A stretch of DNA of 64,000 nucleotides from Sphingobacterium alkalisoli. Its GTDB lineage: Bacteria; Bacteroidota; Bacteroidia; Sphingobacteriales; Sphingobacteriaceae. Below, piece by piece: positions 46,327-54,340 of the stretch. The position numbers were made by a program, and so were the translations under genes. The notes below the pieces were generated by a model. The model was given only the letters and a program-made list of their open reading frames with translations, had not been told where the DNA came from and searched no databases. Positions within the stretch are counted from its first letter, which is position 1. Each line of letters opens with the position of its first letter. The stretch is from assembly GCF_005049105.1 (NCBI RefSeq), contig NZ_SUKA01000001.1:1178001-1242000 (forward strand), read 5' to 3'.

Positions 46327-47589
46327 ATGAAAGCAAATTATTATATAGATTTTGGAAAAGCTTCAGGAATACTTATAGGGGTGTTTTTCCTGATGTTTTT
46401 TTATTCCTGTAGCAAAGAAAATAATGGAAGTGCTCATTTTGAATTGAAGGATAATCCGAGCAGTCTGACTGCATCTTCCCAAGGGATATCCAAGATCTTT
46501 ACTGTGCAGTCTTCAGGAACATGGAGAGTGGAAACTTTGCGCAACGAAAAATGGTTAAAGATTGAGCCTAGCGAAGGGAATGGGTCAGGGACATTTACGG
46601 TAACTGTCGACAGAAACTCGACCTTGGAGGCACGTCAATCTGTTCTGACGTTTGTTGTGGACGGCAAAATACAAAATAATGTATTGCGGATCGAGCAAGA
46701 AGCACGTAGTATAAATAATGGAGATGACGATCCTTATGTCAATCTGGATGGCTTGTCAAGTTTAGAAGCTCCCGAAGAAGGGCTCTATGGGCGATATGTC
46801 GTCCGGTCGACAGGAGATTGGAAAGTAGAAATACTTGAAGGTGCGGATTGGTTGAACATTGAACCAAAGGAAGGTCGTTTTGACACCGGGGTGACCCTGA
46901 ATGTAGGCGCAAATGCAACACCCGAAGTGCGAAAAGCAACGTTAGTCTTCTACCTGAACGGTGAACAAGCACCCGGCGGTGTATTTGAGATCAATCAGCA
47001 AGGAATGGAAGTCGTTCTCTATGAAGATTTCAACTGGCTGGGATATGGGAATGCCGTTTTTTACACGACCACTGGCGAGACAAGAATAGATCTGTGGACC
47101 GCTGCTGAAAAAGAAAGGGGATGGACATGGAACAAGCCGTCTGCGGATAATATCCCATCAACGTATGCTCGTCCGGGGTTTGTGAAATTAGGAAAAACAA
47201 ATTACGGAGCAGATATACTCAGTCCCAAGCTGTCTGCTGTGCAGGGTACACAGAATCTGCAAGTATCCTTTAAAGCTGTACCCTATCAGACTGCCGGAGG
47301 CGCACAAGATGTCACGCTCCTCAAAGTGGGTATCACCGGTCCCGGTACAGTCAGTGTAGATGAGTTTAATATCAACAATTGGCCTGATTATTCTGCTGAC
47401 CCAAACTGTACGGAAATTTGGAAAGCTCCGGAAACGACACGTACTTTCACGATTACAGGTGCTACCTCTGATACCCAAATCTGGTTTTTGGGCGGTGCTT
47501 ATGATTTGCGTGAAGGTAGTGGCTGGCAGGGTTCGAGAAACGTAAACCGTATATTTCTGGACGACATTCTAGTCGCAGTAAAAAAATAG
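46327..47589 (+). CDS. Tandem BACON-domain lipoprotein
   Basis: 420 residues with lipobox FFYSCSKEN. Two BACON domains are visible: the first with IFTVQSSGTWRVETL, EKWLKIEPSEGNGSGTFTVTV and LRIEQEA (about 40-128), the second with RYVVRSTGDWKVEILEGADW and LNIEPKEGRF (about 150-230). The remainder is a beta-sandwich (about 235-420, YEDFNWLGYGNAVFY at its start, ending NRIFLDDILVAVKK), similar to discoidin-like or choice-of-anchor domains. BACON domains are spacer or mucin/glycan-binding modules in SusCD loci. It is the last gene of the locus, and a terminator follows. Confidence 0.9.
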   Translation: MKANYYIDFGKASGILIGVFFLMFFYSCSKENNGSAHFELKDNPSSLTASSQGISKIFTVQSSGTWRVETLRNEKWLKIEPSEGNGSGTFTVTVDRNSTLEARQSVLTFVVDGKIQNNVLRIEQEARSINNGDDDPYVNLDGLSSLEAPEEGLYGRYVVRSTGDWKVEILEGADWLNIEPKEGRFDTGVTLNVGANATPEVRKATLVFYLNGEQAPGGVFEINQQGMEVVLYEDFNWLGYGNAVFYTTTGETRIDLWTAAEKERGWTWNKPSADNIPSTYARPGFVKLGKTNYGADILSPKLSAVQGTQNLQVSFKAVPYQTAGGAQDVTLLKVGITGPGTVSVDEFNINNWPDYSADPNCTEIWKAPETTRTFTITGATSDTQIWFLGGAYDLREGSGWQGSRNVNRIFLDDILVAVKK

Positions 47590-47603
47590 TAGATATGATA
47601 AAT

Positions 47604-47631
47604 AAAGCGGTCTAGTTTAAGAGACCGCTTT
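47604..47631. terminator. Terminator between the BACON gene and an FKBP-like gene
   Basis: Perfect 10-bp arms AAAGCGGTCT / AGACCGCTTT with an 8-base loop, A-rich on the left and TTATTGG on the right. It is suitable for ending both the plus-strand locus (stop 47589) and the convergent minus-strand gene (stop 47640). Confidence 0.8.
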
Positions 47632-47639
47632 TATTGGTG

Positions 47640-48266
47640 TTAATCGTTACGTTTAGGATCGAAATCTCGCATTTTTAATACCTCAACTTCGAAGTCTAAT
47701 GGTGAATTAGCGGGGATTTTACCTTGAGTACTGTTCCCATAAGCGTATTGTGAAGGTGTGATAATCCTAAACTTCGCTCCGTTTTGTGCGCCGTTTGTGA
47801 AGATAATGCCTAGATCAATATTTTTCTCATCGACGATTAAAGTTTTTGGCGAAAAAGCATAAATCCACGCTGTAATAACGGATGCTTGGCCTGTGTTAAG
47901 ACTCATATATACAGGAATTGTATCTCCTTTGGTTATATCCTTTGTCTGGTCGAATACTGTCCCATCTGCGACTAACTTACCTTTGTAGTTTATAATTCCT
48001 TCTGCAAAAATCCATTTTTGATTCAGTGTATCTTTAATGTCGTACTCGTAACTAGCAGGCTCTCCGGGTTCAATAATCTCATACCATAGGCCGCTGTTTT
48101 CATATTGCTGCGCATTAGGGTAATGTTGTTCTACATAGCTCTCAATGATAGGTTTTTCTAATGCTAGCTGTGCTTCCGGGTCGAAAATCTCTTTATCGTC
48201 TACACAGGATGTGAAAGTTGCTGCTGTGATAGTAAATGCAAATAGTAGTTTAAATAGGTTTTTCAT
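47640..48266 (-). CDS. FKBP-type peptidyl-prolyl isomerase-like lipoprotein
   Basis: 208 residues from the ATG at 48266 (MKNLFKLLF); an upstream in-frame start at 48293 is less likely. Lipobox FTSCVDD. The C-terminal half has the FKBP pattern: INYKGKLVADGTVFDQT, ITAWIYAFSPKTL, GAKFRIITPSQYAYGNSTQGKIPANSPLDFEVEVLKM. In FKBPs the corresponding GM.VGE.R...P...AYG....IP....L.F.VELL motif forms the active site; whether it is active here is uncertain. A paralogue lies directly upstream on the same strand. Confidence 0.85.
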   Translation of the reverse strand: MKNLFKLLFAFTITAATFTSCVDDKEIFDPEAQLALEKPIIESYVEQHYPNAQQYENSGLWYEIIEPGEPASYEYDIKDTLNQKWIFAEGIINYKGKLVADGTVFDQTKDITKGDTIPVYMSLNTGQASVITAWIYAFSPKTLIVDEKNIDLGIIFTNGAQNGAKFRIITPSQYAYGNSTQGKIPANSPLDFEVEVLKMRDFDPKRND

Positions 48267-48317
48267 TTGTATAATAGTTGTTAAACATGACATAAACGTC
48301 CGATTTGTTACTTGCGA

Positions 48318-48336
48318 TACCTAATTTTATTAGGTA
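48318..48336. promoter_or_regulatory. Inverted repeat upstream of an FKBP-like gene
   Basis: TACCTAA-TTTTA-TTAGGTA, 7-bp arms, 52 bases upstream of the start at 48266. Its TACCT/AGGTA half-sites resemble those of the repeats at 24939 and 31433, but the spacing is three bases longer. It may be a regulator site or a hairpin. Confidence 0.3.
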
Positions 48337-48380
48337 AATAGTTGGATGTGGGTTAAAGCGAGACGTTTCTGAGATAAGCT

Positions 48381-48411
48381 AAAAAAAGCGTCAACAAATA
48401 TTGTTAACGCT
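48381..48411 (-). terminator. Rho-independent terminator of the upstream FKBP-like gene
   Basis: On the minus strand 11-bp arms AGCGTTAACAA / TTGTTGACGCT (one G-T pair) are followed by a run of seven T. It lies 21 bases after the stop at 48432, so the two FKBP-like genes are probably separate transcription units. Confidence 0.8.
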
Positions 48412-48431
48412 TACCCTATACTTTATCTGTT

Positions 48432-49082
48432 TTACTCGATTTCTAAGACTTCAAACTCGTATACTAAAGGTGAATTAGCAGGGATTTTGTCTTTAGCTGT
48501 TGAAGCAAAAGCGAAGTACGAAGGAGTAACCATACGAAATTTGCTGCCCTTTTTTAAACCGTTTTTAGTTAAGCCCTCATAGATAAAGTCTTTCCCGCTA
48601 TATTTAAGAGAGTAGGGGATAAACGAGATAAACCACGCATTATTATAAACGTTAGGGTTATTAGTATTAAAGCTATATTCAGTACCCTCACTATCTTCTT
48701 GTACTACAGTACCATTAAGCAGTGATGCTTTATATTTAAGTTTCCATTTTGGGTAAATTGGTGCTCCTTGTGTACTATTGGGGTTTACTTTATATTCGTA
48801 AGTGTCATCCGTCGGTTCACTAAGAACTTCAAACCAAATACCTCGTTTTATACTCTTATTTAGGTAACGATAAGTCAATTTTATGGTGTCTTCTTTAGCA
48901 TTATCAAAGTGCATGTCCACATAATCTTCAATAACAAGTTTCTGCGCAGAAAAGATAGAGTCAATGATTTGCTCCTCTCTTAAGTAGATCGCATCATAAT
49001 CCGTGTCATCCTTTTCCATACACGAAGTGAAAGTCGTTGCAACAATCGCAAATGCAAATAGTGGTTTTAATAAATTTTTCAT
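48432..49082 (-). CDS. FKBP-type peptidyl-prolyl isomerase-like lipoprotein, paralogue
   Basis: 216 residues with lipobox TFTSCMEKD. It shares layout with the gene downstream: an N-terminal helical section (IIDSIFSAQKLVIEDYVDMHF), KASLLNGTVVQED, and the C-terminal GLKKGSKFRMVTPSYFAFASTAKDKIPANSPLVYEFEVLEIE. The active-site strand is more diverged than in the neighbour. The signal peptides of the two are nearly the same (MKNL-KxLFAFxI), pointing to an old tandem duplication. The product should be an outer-membrane or periplasmic lipoprotein folding factor, or a derived protein without isomerase activity. Confidence 0.8.
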   Translation of the reverse strand: MKNLLKPLFAFAIVATTFTSCMEKDDTDYDAIYLREEQIIDSIFSAQKLVIEDYVDMHFDNAKEDTIKLTYRYLNKSIKRGIWFEVLSEPTDDTYEYKVNPNSTQGAPIYPKWKLKYKASLLNGTVVQEDSEGTEYSFNTNNPNVYNNAWFISFIPYSLKYSGKDFIYEGLTKNGLKKGSKFRMVTPSYFAFASTAKDKIPANSPLVYEFEVLEIE

Positions 49083-49407
49083 TCGAATAAATTGTTTTTT
49101 AGTTCAATGAAGCGCTCATGACGAAAATCATGACGATTTCAAAAATTTTAATGTCTTTTTTAAACGATAGAACGCAGGCTTATTCCGTAGTGCTACAGCA
49201 AAAGTAAGAAAAAAGGTTTTATTTTTTATTCCGCTAAAAAAAGTTATCTTTAATGAACTAATTCATATGTATATAATTGTTATTTAATTGCCATATGGAA
49301 TATCCAAACTATATTCATTCGTATTTGTGCAGCCTGTGCTACATGGATATTTCATATAATGGCCAATTTGTTGATGCCGACCCATCAACAACTAAAAACT
49401 AATTTAG
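49083..49407. other. Intergenic region between FKBP-like and CBS genes
   Basis: 325 AT-rich bases between divergent genes. A 9-bp hairpin TTGTTGATG / CATCAACAA at 49368-49391 lies just before the CBS gene start. A repeated CATGACGA occurs twice near 49118-49136. No gene is seen; promoters of both neighbours must lie here. Confidence 0.55.
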
Positions 49408-49836
49408 ATGAAAACCGTAAAACACATTCTCCAGGGTAAATCGTCTGTTATTCACGCTGTAAGCCAAAATACATTGGTTTTGGATGCTTTGCAAATGATG
49501 ATGGAAAAGAACATCAGTGCATTGTTGATTGTTGAAAATGACGCGTTAGTTGGTATCTTCACCGAGCGTGACTATGCCCGAAAAATTATTTTGCAGGGCA
49601 AATCATCCAAAGATACACCTATTCATGTTGTCATGACACATGATCCACGTACCATTACGACTGAAGAAAAAATTGAAAGTTGTATGGAACTGATGACGAC
49701 CAATCATTTTAGGCATTTGCCTGTCGTGGAAAACGATATTGTTATTGGCATAATTTCTATCGGCGATCTTGTGAAACATATCATCGATGATCAAAGACAG
49801 ACCATTGACCAACTTCAAAGTTATATCAGCAGTTAG
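49408..49836 (+). CDS. CBS domain protein
   Basis: 142 residues with no signal peptide, made of one pair of CBS domains (Bateman module): VLDALQMMMEKNISALLIVEND then VGIFTERDYARKIIL, and ESCMELMTTNHFRHLPVVEND then VIGIISIGDLVKHII. Such stand-alone proteins bind adenine nucleotides and act as cytoplasmic energy sensors or regulators; partners are unknown. It is a single-gene unit, ending at a bidirectional terminator. Confidence 0.93.
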   Translation: MKTVKHILQGKSSVIHAVSQNTLVLDALQMMMEKNISALLIVENDALVGIFTERDYARKIILQGKSSKDTPIHVVMTHDPRTITTEEKIESCMELMTTNHFRHLPVVENDIVIGIISIGDLVKHIIDDQRQTIDQLQSYISS

Positions 49837-49886
49837 AAAAGTTTATAGCTAAAATGTTCTCTAGGTAATGGTAAGAATCCCAAAAT

Positions 49887-49921
49887 AAAATAGCCCGCAG
49901 TATCAGGTTGCGGGCTATTTT
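49887..49921. terminator. Bidirectional terminator
   Basis: 13-bp perfect arms AAAATAGCCCGCA / TGCGGGCTATTTT with a 9-base loop, A-rich left and T-rich right. It separates the CBS gene from the convergent thioredoxin gene. Confidence 0.9.
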
Positions 49922-49931
49922 GTTAAGACTT

Positions 49932-50426
49932 TTACAGGGTGCTTTTGTTGATGTTATCGATAGCATGCAGCAGTTCCGTTAACTGTTGGGGATTCAACAC
50001 ACCGCCATGTTGAAACAGCGTCTGATAGTTCTTGTCCAGTAATACCCAAGTTGGAAACGCCAGCGTGCCGGGACCGTTTAACGCCCGAGCAAGTTCGTTC
50101 GTGCCGGTGTTTTTGCCGGTAGGCTTGAAAGTATAGTGCTGCCCCTGCAACAAAACGTTGTCTTTACTTTCAGCATTAAACTCTACATAGTAGAATAAGT
50201 TTGCTTTTAGCGCGAAATCCTTGTGCTTTTGTATTTGGTTCTTCTGCATCTGGCAATATTGACACCAATCGGTAGATAGCAGAATTAGTATCGGCTTGGC
50301 TTGTTGCTCCATCAGACTATCCACCTTAGCAATGTCCACAGGATTTGTCTGCGCTTTACAAAAAGAACTGAAAAGACCAATTATGGCCAGCAATAACGCA
50401 CAATTTTTACTTAATCCTGCTATCAT
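49932..50426 (-). CDS. Secreted thioredoxin-like protein
   Basis: 164 residues with a signal peptide ending near FCKAQ. The thioredoxin fold carries the redox motif STDWCQYCQM (CxxC) and the cis-proline segment LAFPTWVLLD. The layout (KPILILLSTDWCQYC, then helix, then VEFNAESKD) fits the DsbD-C/SoxW-like thioredoxin_7 group, which acts in the periplasm on disulfides or metal-binding cysteines. It starts 12 bases after the stop of the TonB-dependent receptor gene and is probably co-transcribed with it, suggesting a role in maturing or supplying the receptor's ligand. Confidence 0.88.
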   Translation of the reverse strand: MIAGLSKNCALLLAIIGLFSSFCKAQTNPVDIAKVDSLMEQQAKPILILLSTDWCQYCQMQKNQIQKHKDFALKANLFYYVEFNAESKDNVLLQGQHYTFKPTGKNTGTNELARALNGPGTLAFPTWVLLDKNYQTLFQHGGVLNPQQLTELLHAIDNINKSTL

Positions 50427-50437
50427 TATACCTAATA

Positions 50438-52669
50438 TTATCTTAATAAATTATACCGAACGCCTAGGAATCCACGAATACCCTGGTTTGGTCCGTAAAC
50501 GTAACTGGGGTCAAACGGTAGAAGACTCGGGTCATCAATTTTTTCAAACGGGTCATGGGCACGGGAGATAATAAATGGAATTCCTTTGGTGGGGGTCCAG
50601 TTCAGTAAATTCTTTACACCACCAAAAATTTCAAGCCCGTTACGAAAATGCTTCGTGACTTGTATATTCTGAATACTCCATGCATTCGACTCGTCGGGTC
50701 TGGGATCGTTTGCACCTAGAATAGGTAAACGCATAGGGCCGATGACATTACCGGTATAGTCAAAACTTAATCCCAGACGATTCCAATTATATCCGATGGT
50801 CCAGGTACCCATAAATTTCTCGGTCAGCATCTGCCATTCCCGCTCGCCTTCTTCTTCACTATATACATCCATCACGGTCCCACCGATCATGGCTTTAAAG
50901 CCGCTCGAATGTGCCCAGTCCAAATTGACAGAAATACCTTTTGAAACGGCATGCCCATCTAAATTGGAATAGATGATTTTATTGATGTCGGTATCATAGT
51001 CGGGGATAATTTTATTGCTAAAGTAGGTGTAAAATACGCTAGCATCGATACCAAATACAGAGCCATTATCCGAGTAAAACTTCTTCACGTAGTTGACGTT
51101 TGTATTCCACGAAGTTTCGGGCTTGAGATCGCCTTCGAAAACCACATCGCGTGCACCGGTTAGTGCAGCGTGGTCTTCCGTGAAGACATTGGCTACACGA
51201 TAACCGTTTCCGGCACCGATCCTAAGGACCTGGGTTTTGTCTTTGGAGTTCCATTTATAATTTACACGTGGTGATAAAATACTCCCGTGAATAGAGTTAT
51301 AATCGTAACGGGCTCCAAGCAATAATTTGTGTTGCGGATGTAGGGTAATTTCATCTTGGACAAATAGCCCAGGTAGATGTGTGTGCGATACTTCGGTTGT
51401 TGCGGGGGTATTATCGTCGTAATAGGTGTAACGATAAGCCAGTCCGGTCAATAGATCATGGTTTTTAAGTTGTTTATGCCAAGTTAATTGGCCAAATACA
51501 ATTTTCTGGTCTGCTGTATATTGGACGTCGCCATAGACACTATTTTGATCGTGCCCATTTGCGCTTAAAGATAGAGAGAAATCTTCGCTTCCAGGTAAGT
51601 CGTAGACGCCCATCACTTCCCAGCGTTTGGTGTAAATGCTTTCGCCATATACTTCATCGCCTCCACGATATCGCTTGTTCCAGTTCATTTCTCCGCCCCA
51701 ACGGTCTTCGTATATATATCGGCCGGCTAGTGAGAATGTTTTATTGTCTTTGCGCGCGAAATTCCATTTGTTAAAGAGAGAAATCCGATCCTGAAGGGTG
51801 ACGTCTGTAAAGTTATCTCCATTTTTATCTAAAGGATTCGAATAGTTAAAGTAGTTCACGCCCAACAACGACTGAGCGGATCCCACCGTAAACTTACCTC
51901 CTAGATCTAAGTTGTATTCCTGCCAGGTTGTTCCAAATGTTTCTAAGCTTAATAGTGGCGCGTTTTCGGGTGTTTTCGTAATGATGTTTATGAGACCACC
52001 CACCGCTTCGCTACCGTATAACGTAGAGGCCGGACCTTTTACTATTTCTACACGTTCAATTAGAGCTTGCGGAATGCCGTTCAATCCATATACAGTTGAA
52101 AGGCCGGAGACAATGGGCATGCCATCAATCAGTACCATGGTATATGGCCCTTCCAGACCATTGATATGGATATCGCCGGTATTACACACACTGCAGTTGA
52201 TCTGCGGGCGCACACCATTTATATTCTGGAGAGATTCGAAAATTGTCGGGGTTGGATTTGCTCTGAAAAATTTGGCAGAATAGACCTCTACCGGAATGGG
52301 GCTTTCTAACTTGGAGACCGCCCGCAGCGTGCCGGAGACCACTACCTCATCTAGATTGCGATTGTCCTTTTGTAATATAATGTGGAGTTGTGAGTTTTTT
52401 TCGGAATCGCTTATTTTTTGTTTATAGGGCAGATAACCGACTGTACGGATCAGGATAGTGGACTGATTTTGTGGAGAGGTTAGGGAAAATTTACCTTGCT
52501 CATCGGAAGAAGCGGCTATGGACGTGCCTTCTATAAGGACAGTGGCATGCTCAATGGGTGTACCTTTTGGGTCTTGGATAGTCCCTTCAATTTTCTGTTG
52601 GGCGAAGCCATTTGATAAAACAAATAGCATAAGTACGGTCATGAAATGACCATAATAGTTTGTAGACAT
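50438..52669 (-). CDS. TonB-dependent receptor (metal or cofactor uptake type)
   Basis: 743 residues with a signal peptide ending near SNGFAQ, clearly shorter than SusC proteins. A carboxypeptidase-regulatory-like domain (IEGTIQDPKGTPIEHATVLI) is followed by the TonB-box region LDEVVVSGTLRAVSKLESP and a plug with ESLQNINGVRPQINCSVCNT, MVLIDGMPIVSGLSTVYGL and VEIVKGPASTLYGSEAVGGL, then a barrel ending in ...FLGVRYNLLR. The plug Cys-x-x-Cys (CSVC) is notable next to a thioredoxin gene. No SusD partner exists. Together with the His-rich small membrane protein upstream, metal (copper or iron) or metal-chelate uptake is a reasonable guess. Confidence 0.9.
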   Translation of the reverse strand: MSTNYYGHFMTVLMLFVLSNGFAQQKIEGTIQDPKGTPIEHATVLIEGTSIAASSDEQGKFSLTSPQNQSTILIRTVGYLPYKQKISDSEKNSQLHIILQKDNRNLDEVVVSGTLRAVSKLESPIPVEVYSAKFFRANPTPTIFESLQNINGVRPQINCSVCNTGDIHINGLEGPYTMVLIDGMPIVSGLSTVYGLNGIPQALIERVEIVKGPASTLYGSEAVGGLINIITKTPENAPLLSLETFGTTWQEYNLDLGGKFTVGSAQSLLGVNYFNYSNPLDKNGDNFTDVTLQDRISLFNKWNFARKDNKTFSLAGRYIYEDRWGGEMNWNKRYRGGDEVYGESIYTKRWEVMGVYDLPGSEDFSLSLSANGHDQNSVYGDVQYTADQKIVFGQLTWHKQLKNHDLLTGLAYRYTYYDDNTPATTEVSHTHLPGLFVQDEITLHPQHKLLLGARYDYNSIHGSILSPRVNYKWNSKDKTQVLRIGAGNGYRVANVFTEDHAALTGARDVVFEGDLKPETSWNTNVNYVKKFYSDNGSVFGIDASVFYTYFSNKIIPDYDTDINKIIYSNLDGHAVSKGISVNLDWAHSSGFKAMIGGTVMDVYSEEEGEREWQMLTEKFMGTWTIGYNWNRLGLSFDYTGNVIGPMRLPILGANDPRPDESNAWSIQNIQVTKHFRNGLEIFGGVKNLLNWTPTKGIPFIISRAHDPFEKIDDPSLLPFDPSYVYGPNQGIRGFLGVRYNLLR

Positions 52670-52918
52670 ATAATATATAATGTGTTCTTGATGAAATACG
52701 TTAAAAAAAGATACAGAGTTGTGGTAACGGATGAATAAATATGGTTGTGATCAATTGCCGCGTGGTATCGCCTCGTAATAACGATGGTGTTATACCTCTC
52801 ACCGTACCTGCGATAGTGTACGCAGTAGACGATCTTTTCTCAAGAGTTGTGATCCATTGCTACCTCGTACGCTCTTACAATGACGATAATATTATTTCTT
52901 CCGTTCCTTAAAATTTTG

Positions 52919-53287
52919 TTACACTTGGCCTTGGGGAGGACCTCTAAGGTAATAAGAATAGAAAACAGAAGCATATTCGTGATAGGAATAGCATGAATAA
53001 TTTTCGAATTGAAATTCCTGAAAGAAAGGGATCTCGAAGCTGACGAAATCAGAAGAAATAAAGCTTCCTTGAAAAACAATGTTTAGGTATTGAATTTCAC
53101 CATCTGACTTGTGATGCTTCTTCGGTGACTTATCTGTAAAATCATATGGGTGAATATGCGTGACAATTTCCCCACTGGAAGTTACCTCTTTGTGCATAAA
53201 TACCACACCACTGATCACAATTATACACATCCATCCTGCTAAGAGGGATGCAGATAATTTGCGGTATGTAGATATTATGCGCAGCAT
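52919..53287 (-). CDS. Small His-rich membrane-anchored protein, unknown function
   Basis: 122 residues from the ATG at 53287; a TTG at 53302 is less likely. One N-terminal membrane helix (ASLLAGWMCIIVISGVVFM) precedes a periplasmic part with VTHIHPYDFTDKSPKKHHK, a cluster of four histidines. The rest is rich in Phe and Tyr (FEIPFFQEFQFENYSCYSYH). The family is not one I can name, though small proteins with an IHPYDF-like motif do occur near TonB receptors in this phylum as far as I recall. It lies 249 bases upstream of the TonB receptor gene on the same strand, so a shared metal-related role is possible. Confidence 0.6.
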   Translation of the reverse strand: MLRIISTYRKLSASLLAGWMCIIVISGVVFMHKEVTSSGEIVTHIHPYDFTDKSPKKHHKSDGEIQYLNIVFQGSFISSDFVSFEIPFFQEFQFENYSCYSYHEYASVFYSYYLRGPPQGQV

Positions 53288-53335
53288 ATTCGGATAAAGC
53301 AATCGAATTGTATTATTCGATGGTAAAGTTAATCA

Positions 53336-53686
53336 TTATTTCAGTAATCTGTTGTGATCATCTGGAAATACAAGTGTAGGTTGGTGTTTTCTGGCTTCTT
53401 CCCGGTTCATAGTGGCATAAGAGATAATGATTACAATGTCTCCCACCTGCACAAGCCGGGCAGCAGCTCCGTTAAGACAAATGGTGCCTGTACCTCTTTC
53501 TCCCGGTATTACGTATGTTTCTAAACGGGCGCCGTTATTATTATTTACAATTTGTACCTTCTCATTGGCAATAATATCTGCCGCATCCATCAAGTCTTCA
53601 TCAATTGTGATGCTTCCCACATAATTCAATTCGGCTTGTGTTACACGAGCACGATGAATTTTTGATTTCATTACTTCAATCATCAT
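53336..53686 (-). CDS. panD: Aspartate 1-decarboxylase
   Basis: 116 residues, normal for PanD. The N-terminal [20 protein letters not shown] shows the self-cleavage site (Gly-Ser in YVGSITID), where the serine becomes the pyruvoyl cofactor. [20 protein letters not shown] and [19 protein letters not shown] are further conserved segments. It makes beta-alanine from aspartate for pantothenate synthesis. The gene lies downstream of panC on the same strand, but a 525-bp repeat element separates them, so it may rely on its own promoter or on read-through. Confidence 0.97.
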   Translation of the reverse strand: MMIEVMKSKIHRARVTQAELNYVGSITIDEDLMDAADIIANEKVQIVNNNNGARLETYVIPGERGTGTICLNGAAARLVQVGDIVIIISYATMNREEARKHQPTLVFPDDHNRLLK

Positions 53687-53767
53687 GATTGCAAAATTAA
53701 TCTTTTTATTGTTTATTTAAAGTAAGAAAATGATGGGGTGAAGTCCTGTTATTTGAATAAAATTAAG

Positions 53768-54292
53768 GAACTTATTTTTTAATCAGTTTTTTGTCCATGG
53801 CATTACCTTTCCGCCACTGGCCGTGGCAGGGCTCCAAACTTTTTCTTGAAAAAAAGTTTGACAAAATTCAAGACTTGGTCAATGTTACGCTAAAAGCTTG
53901 TGGATTTACTAAACAGCTCCAAGCCGCTTCGCTTTGTGGATATGTTCTTAACGCAAATCCACAAGCTTTCTTAACGCTACATCGACCTAGGTCCTCCTAT
54001 AAATTCCGCTGAAGTATAAAAGTGCAATATAGTCAATACACTATCCTTACATTCACTAAAGATGTCGCCTTAGTCATTTGCCAATTGCAGGAGGAGGCAC
54101 TAGCCAATGTGGCAAATGGGTACAGCGACGAGTTTACCTTCGGTGAGCTCCACTTCGTTCCGGTTTTGCTTCTTTTTGAGGTAAAAAGAAGAGCCCCGCC
54201 ACGGCTCGAGTGGCAAATAGAAAAATACGGATAATAATGCATGCAAATACAATCTAGAATGAGTAAAAGAAATTTGATTAAAAATTAAGTTC
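53768..54292. repeat. 525-bp MITE-like repeat with terminal inverted repeats, copy 2
   Basis: Same length and orientation as the element at 37695-38219. The left end GAACTTATTTTTTAATCA is identical to copy 1; the right end (54275-54292) has one mismatch to its reverse complement. An internal 15-bp inverted repeat AAAGCTTGTGGATTT / AAATCCACAAGCTTT (53893-53907 and 53955-53969) is perfect here but carries three mismatches in copy 1. It lies between panC and panD. No target duplication is visible at either copy. Confidence 0.85.
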
Positions 54293-54340
54293 ATTTCAAA
54301 TCAACAACAATCCAAACGACAGATTTTTGATGAAGCATAC

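Noticed and set aside
52840..53079. 79-codon frame overlapping the small His-rich protein gene
   Set aside because: It overlaps the better supported gene in another frame and has no recognisable features.
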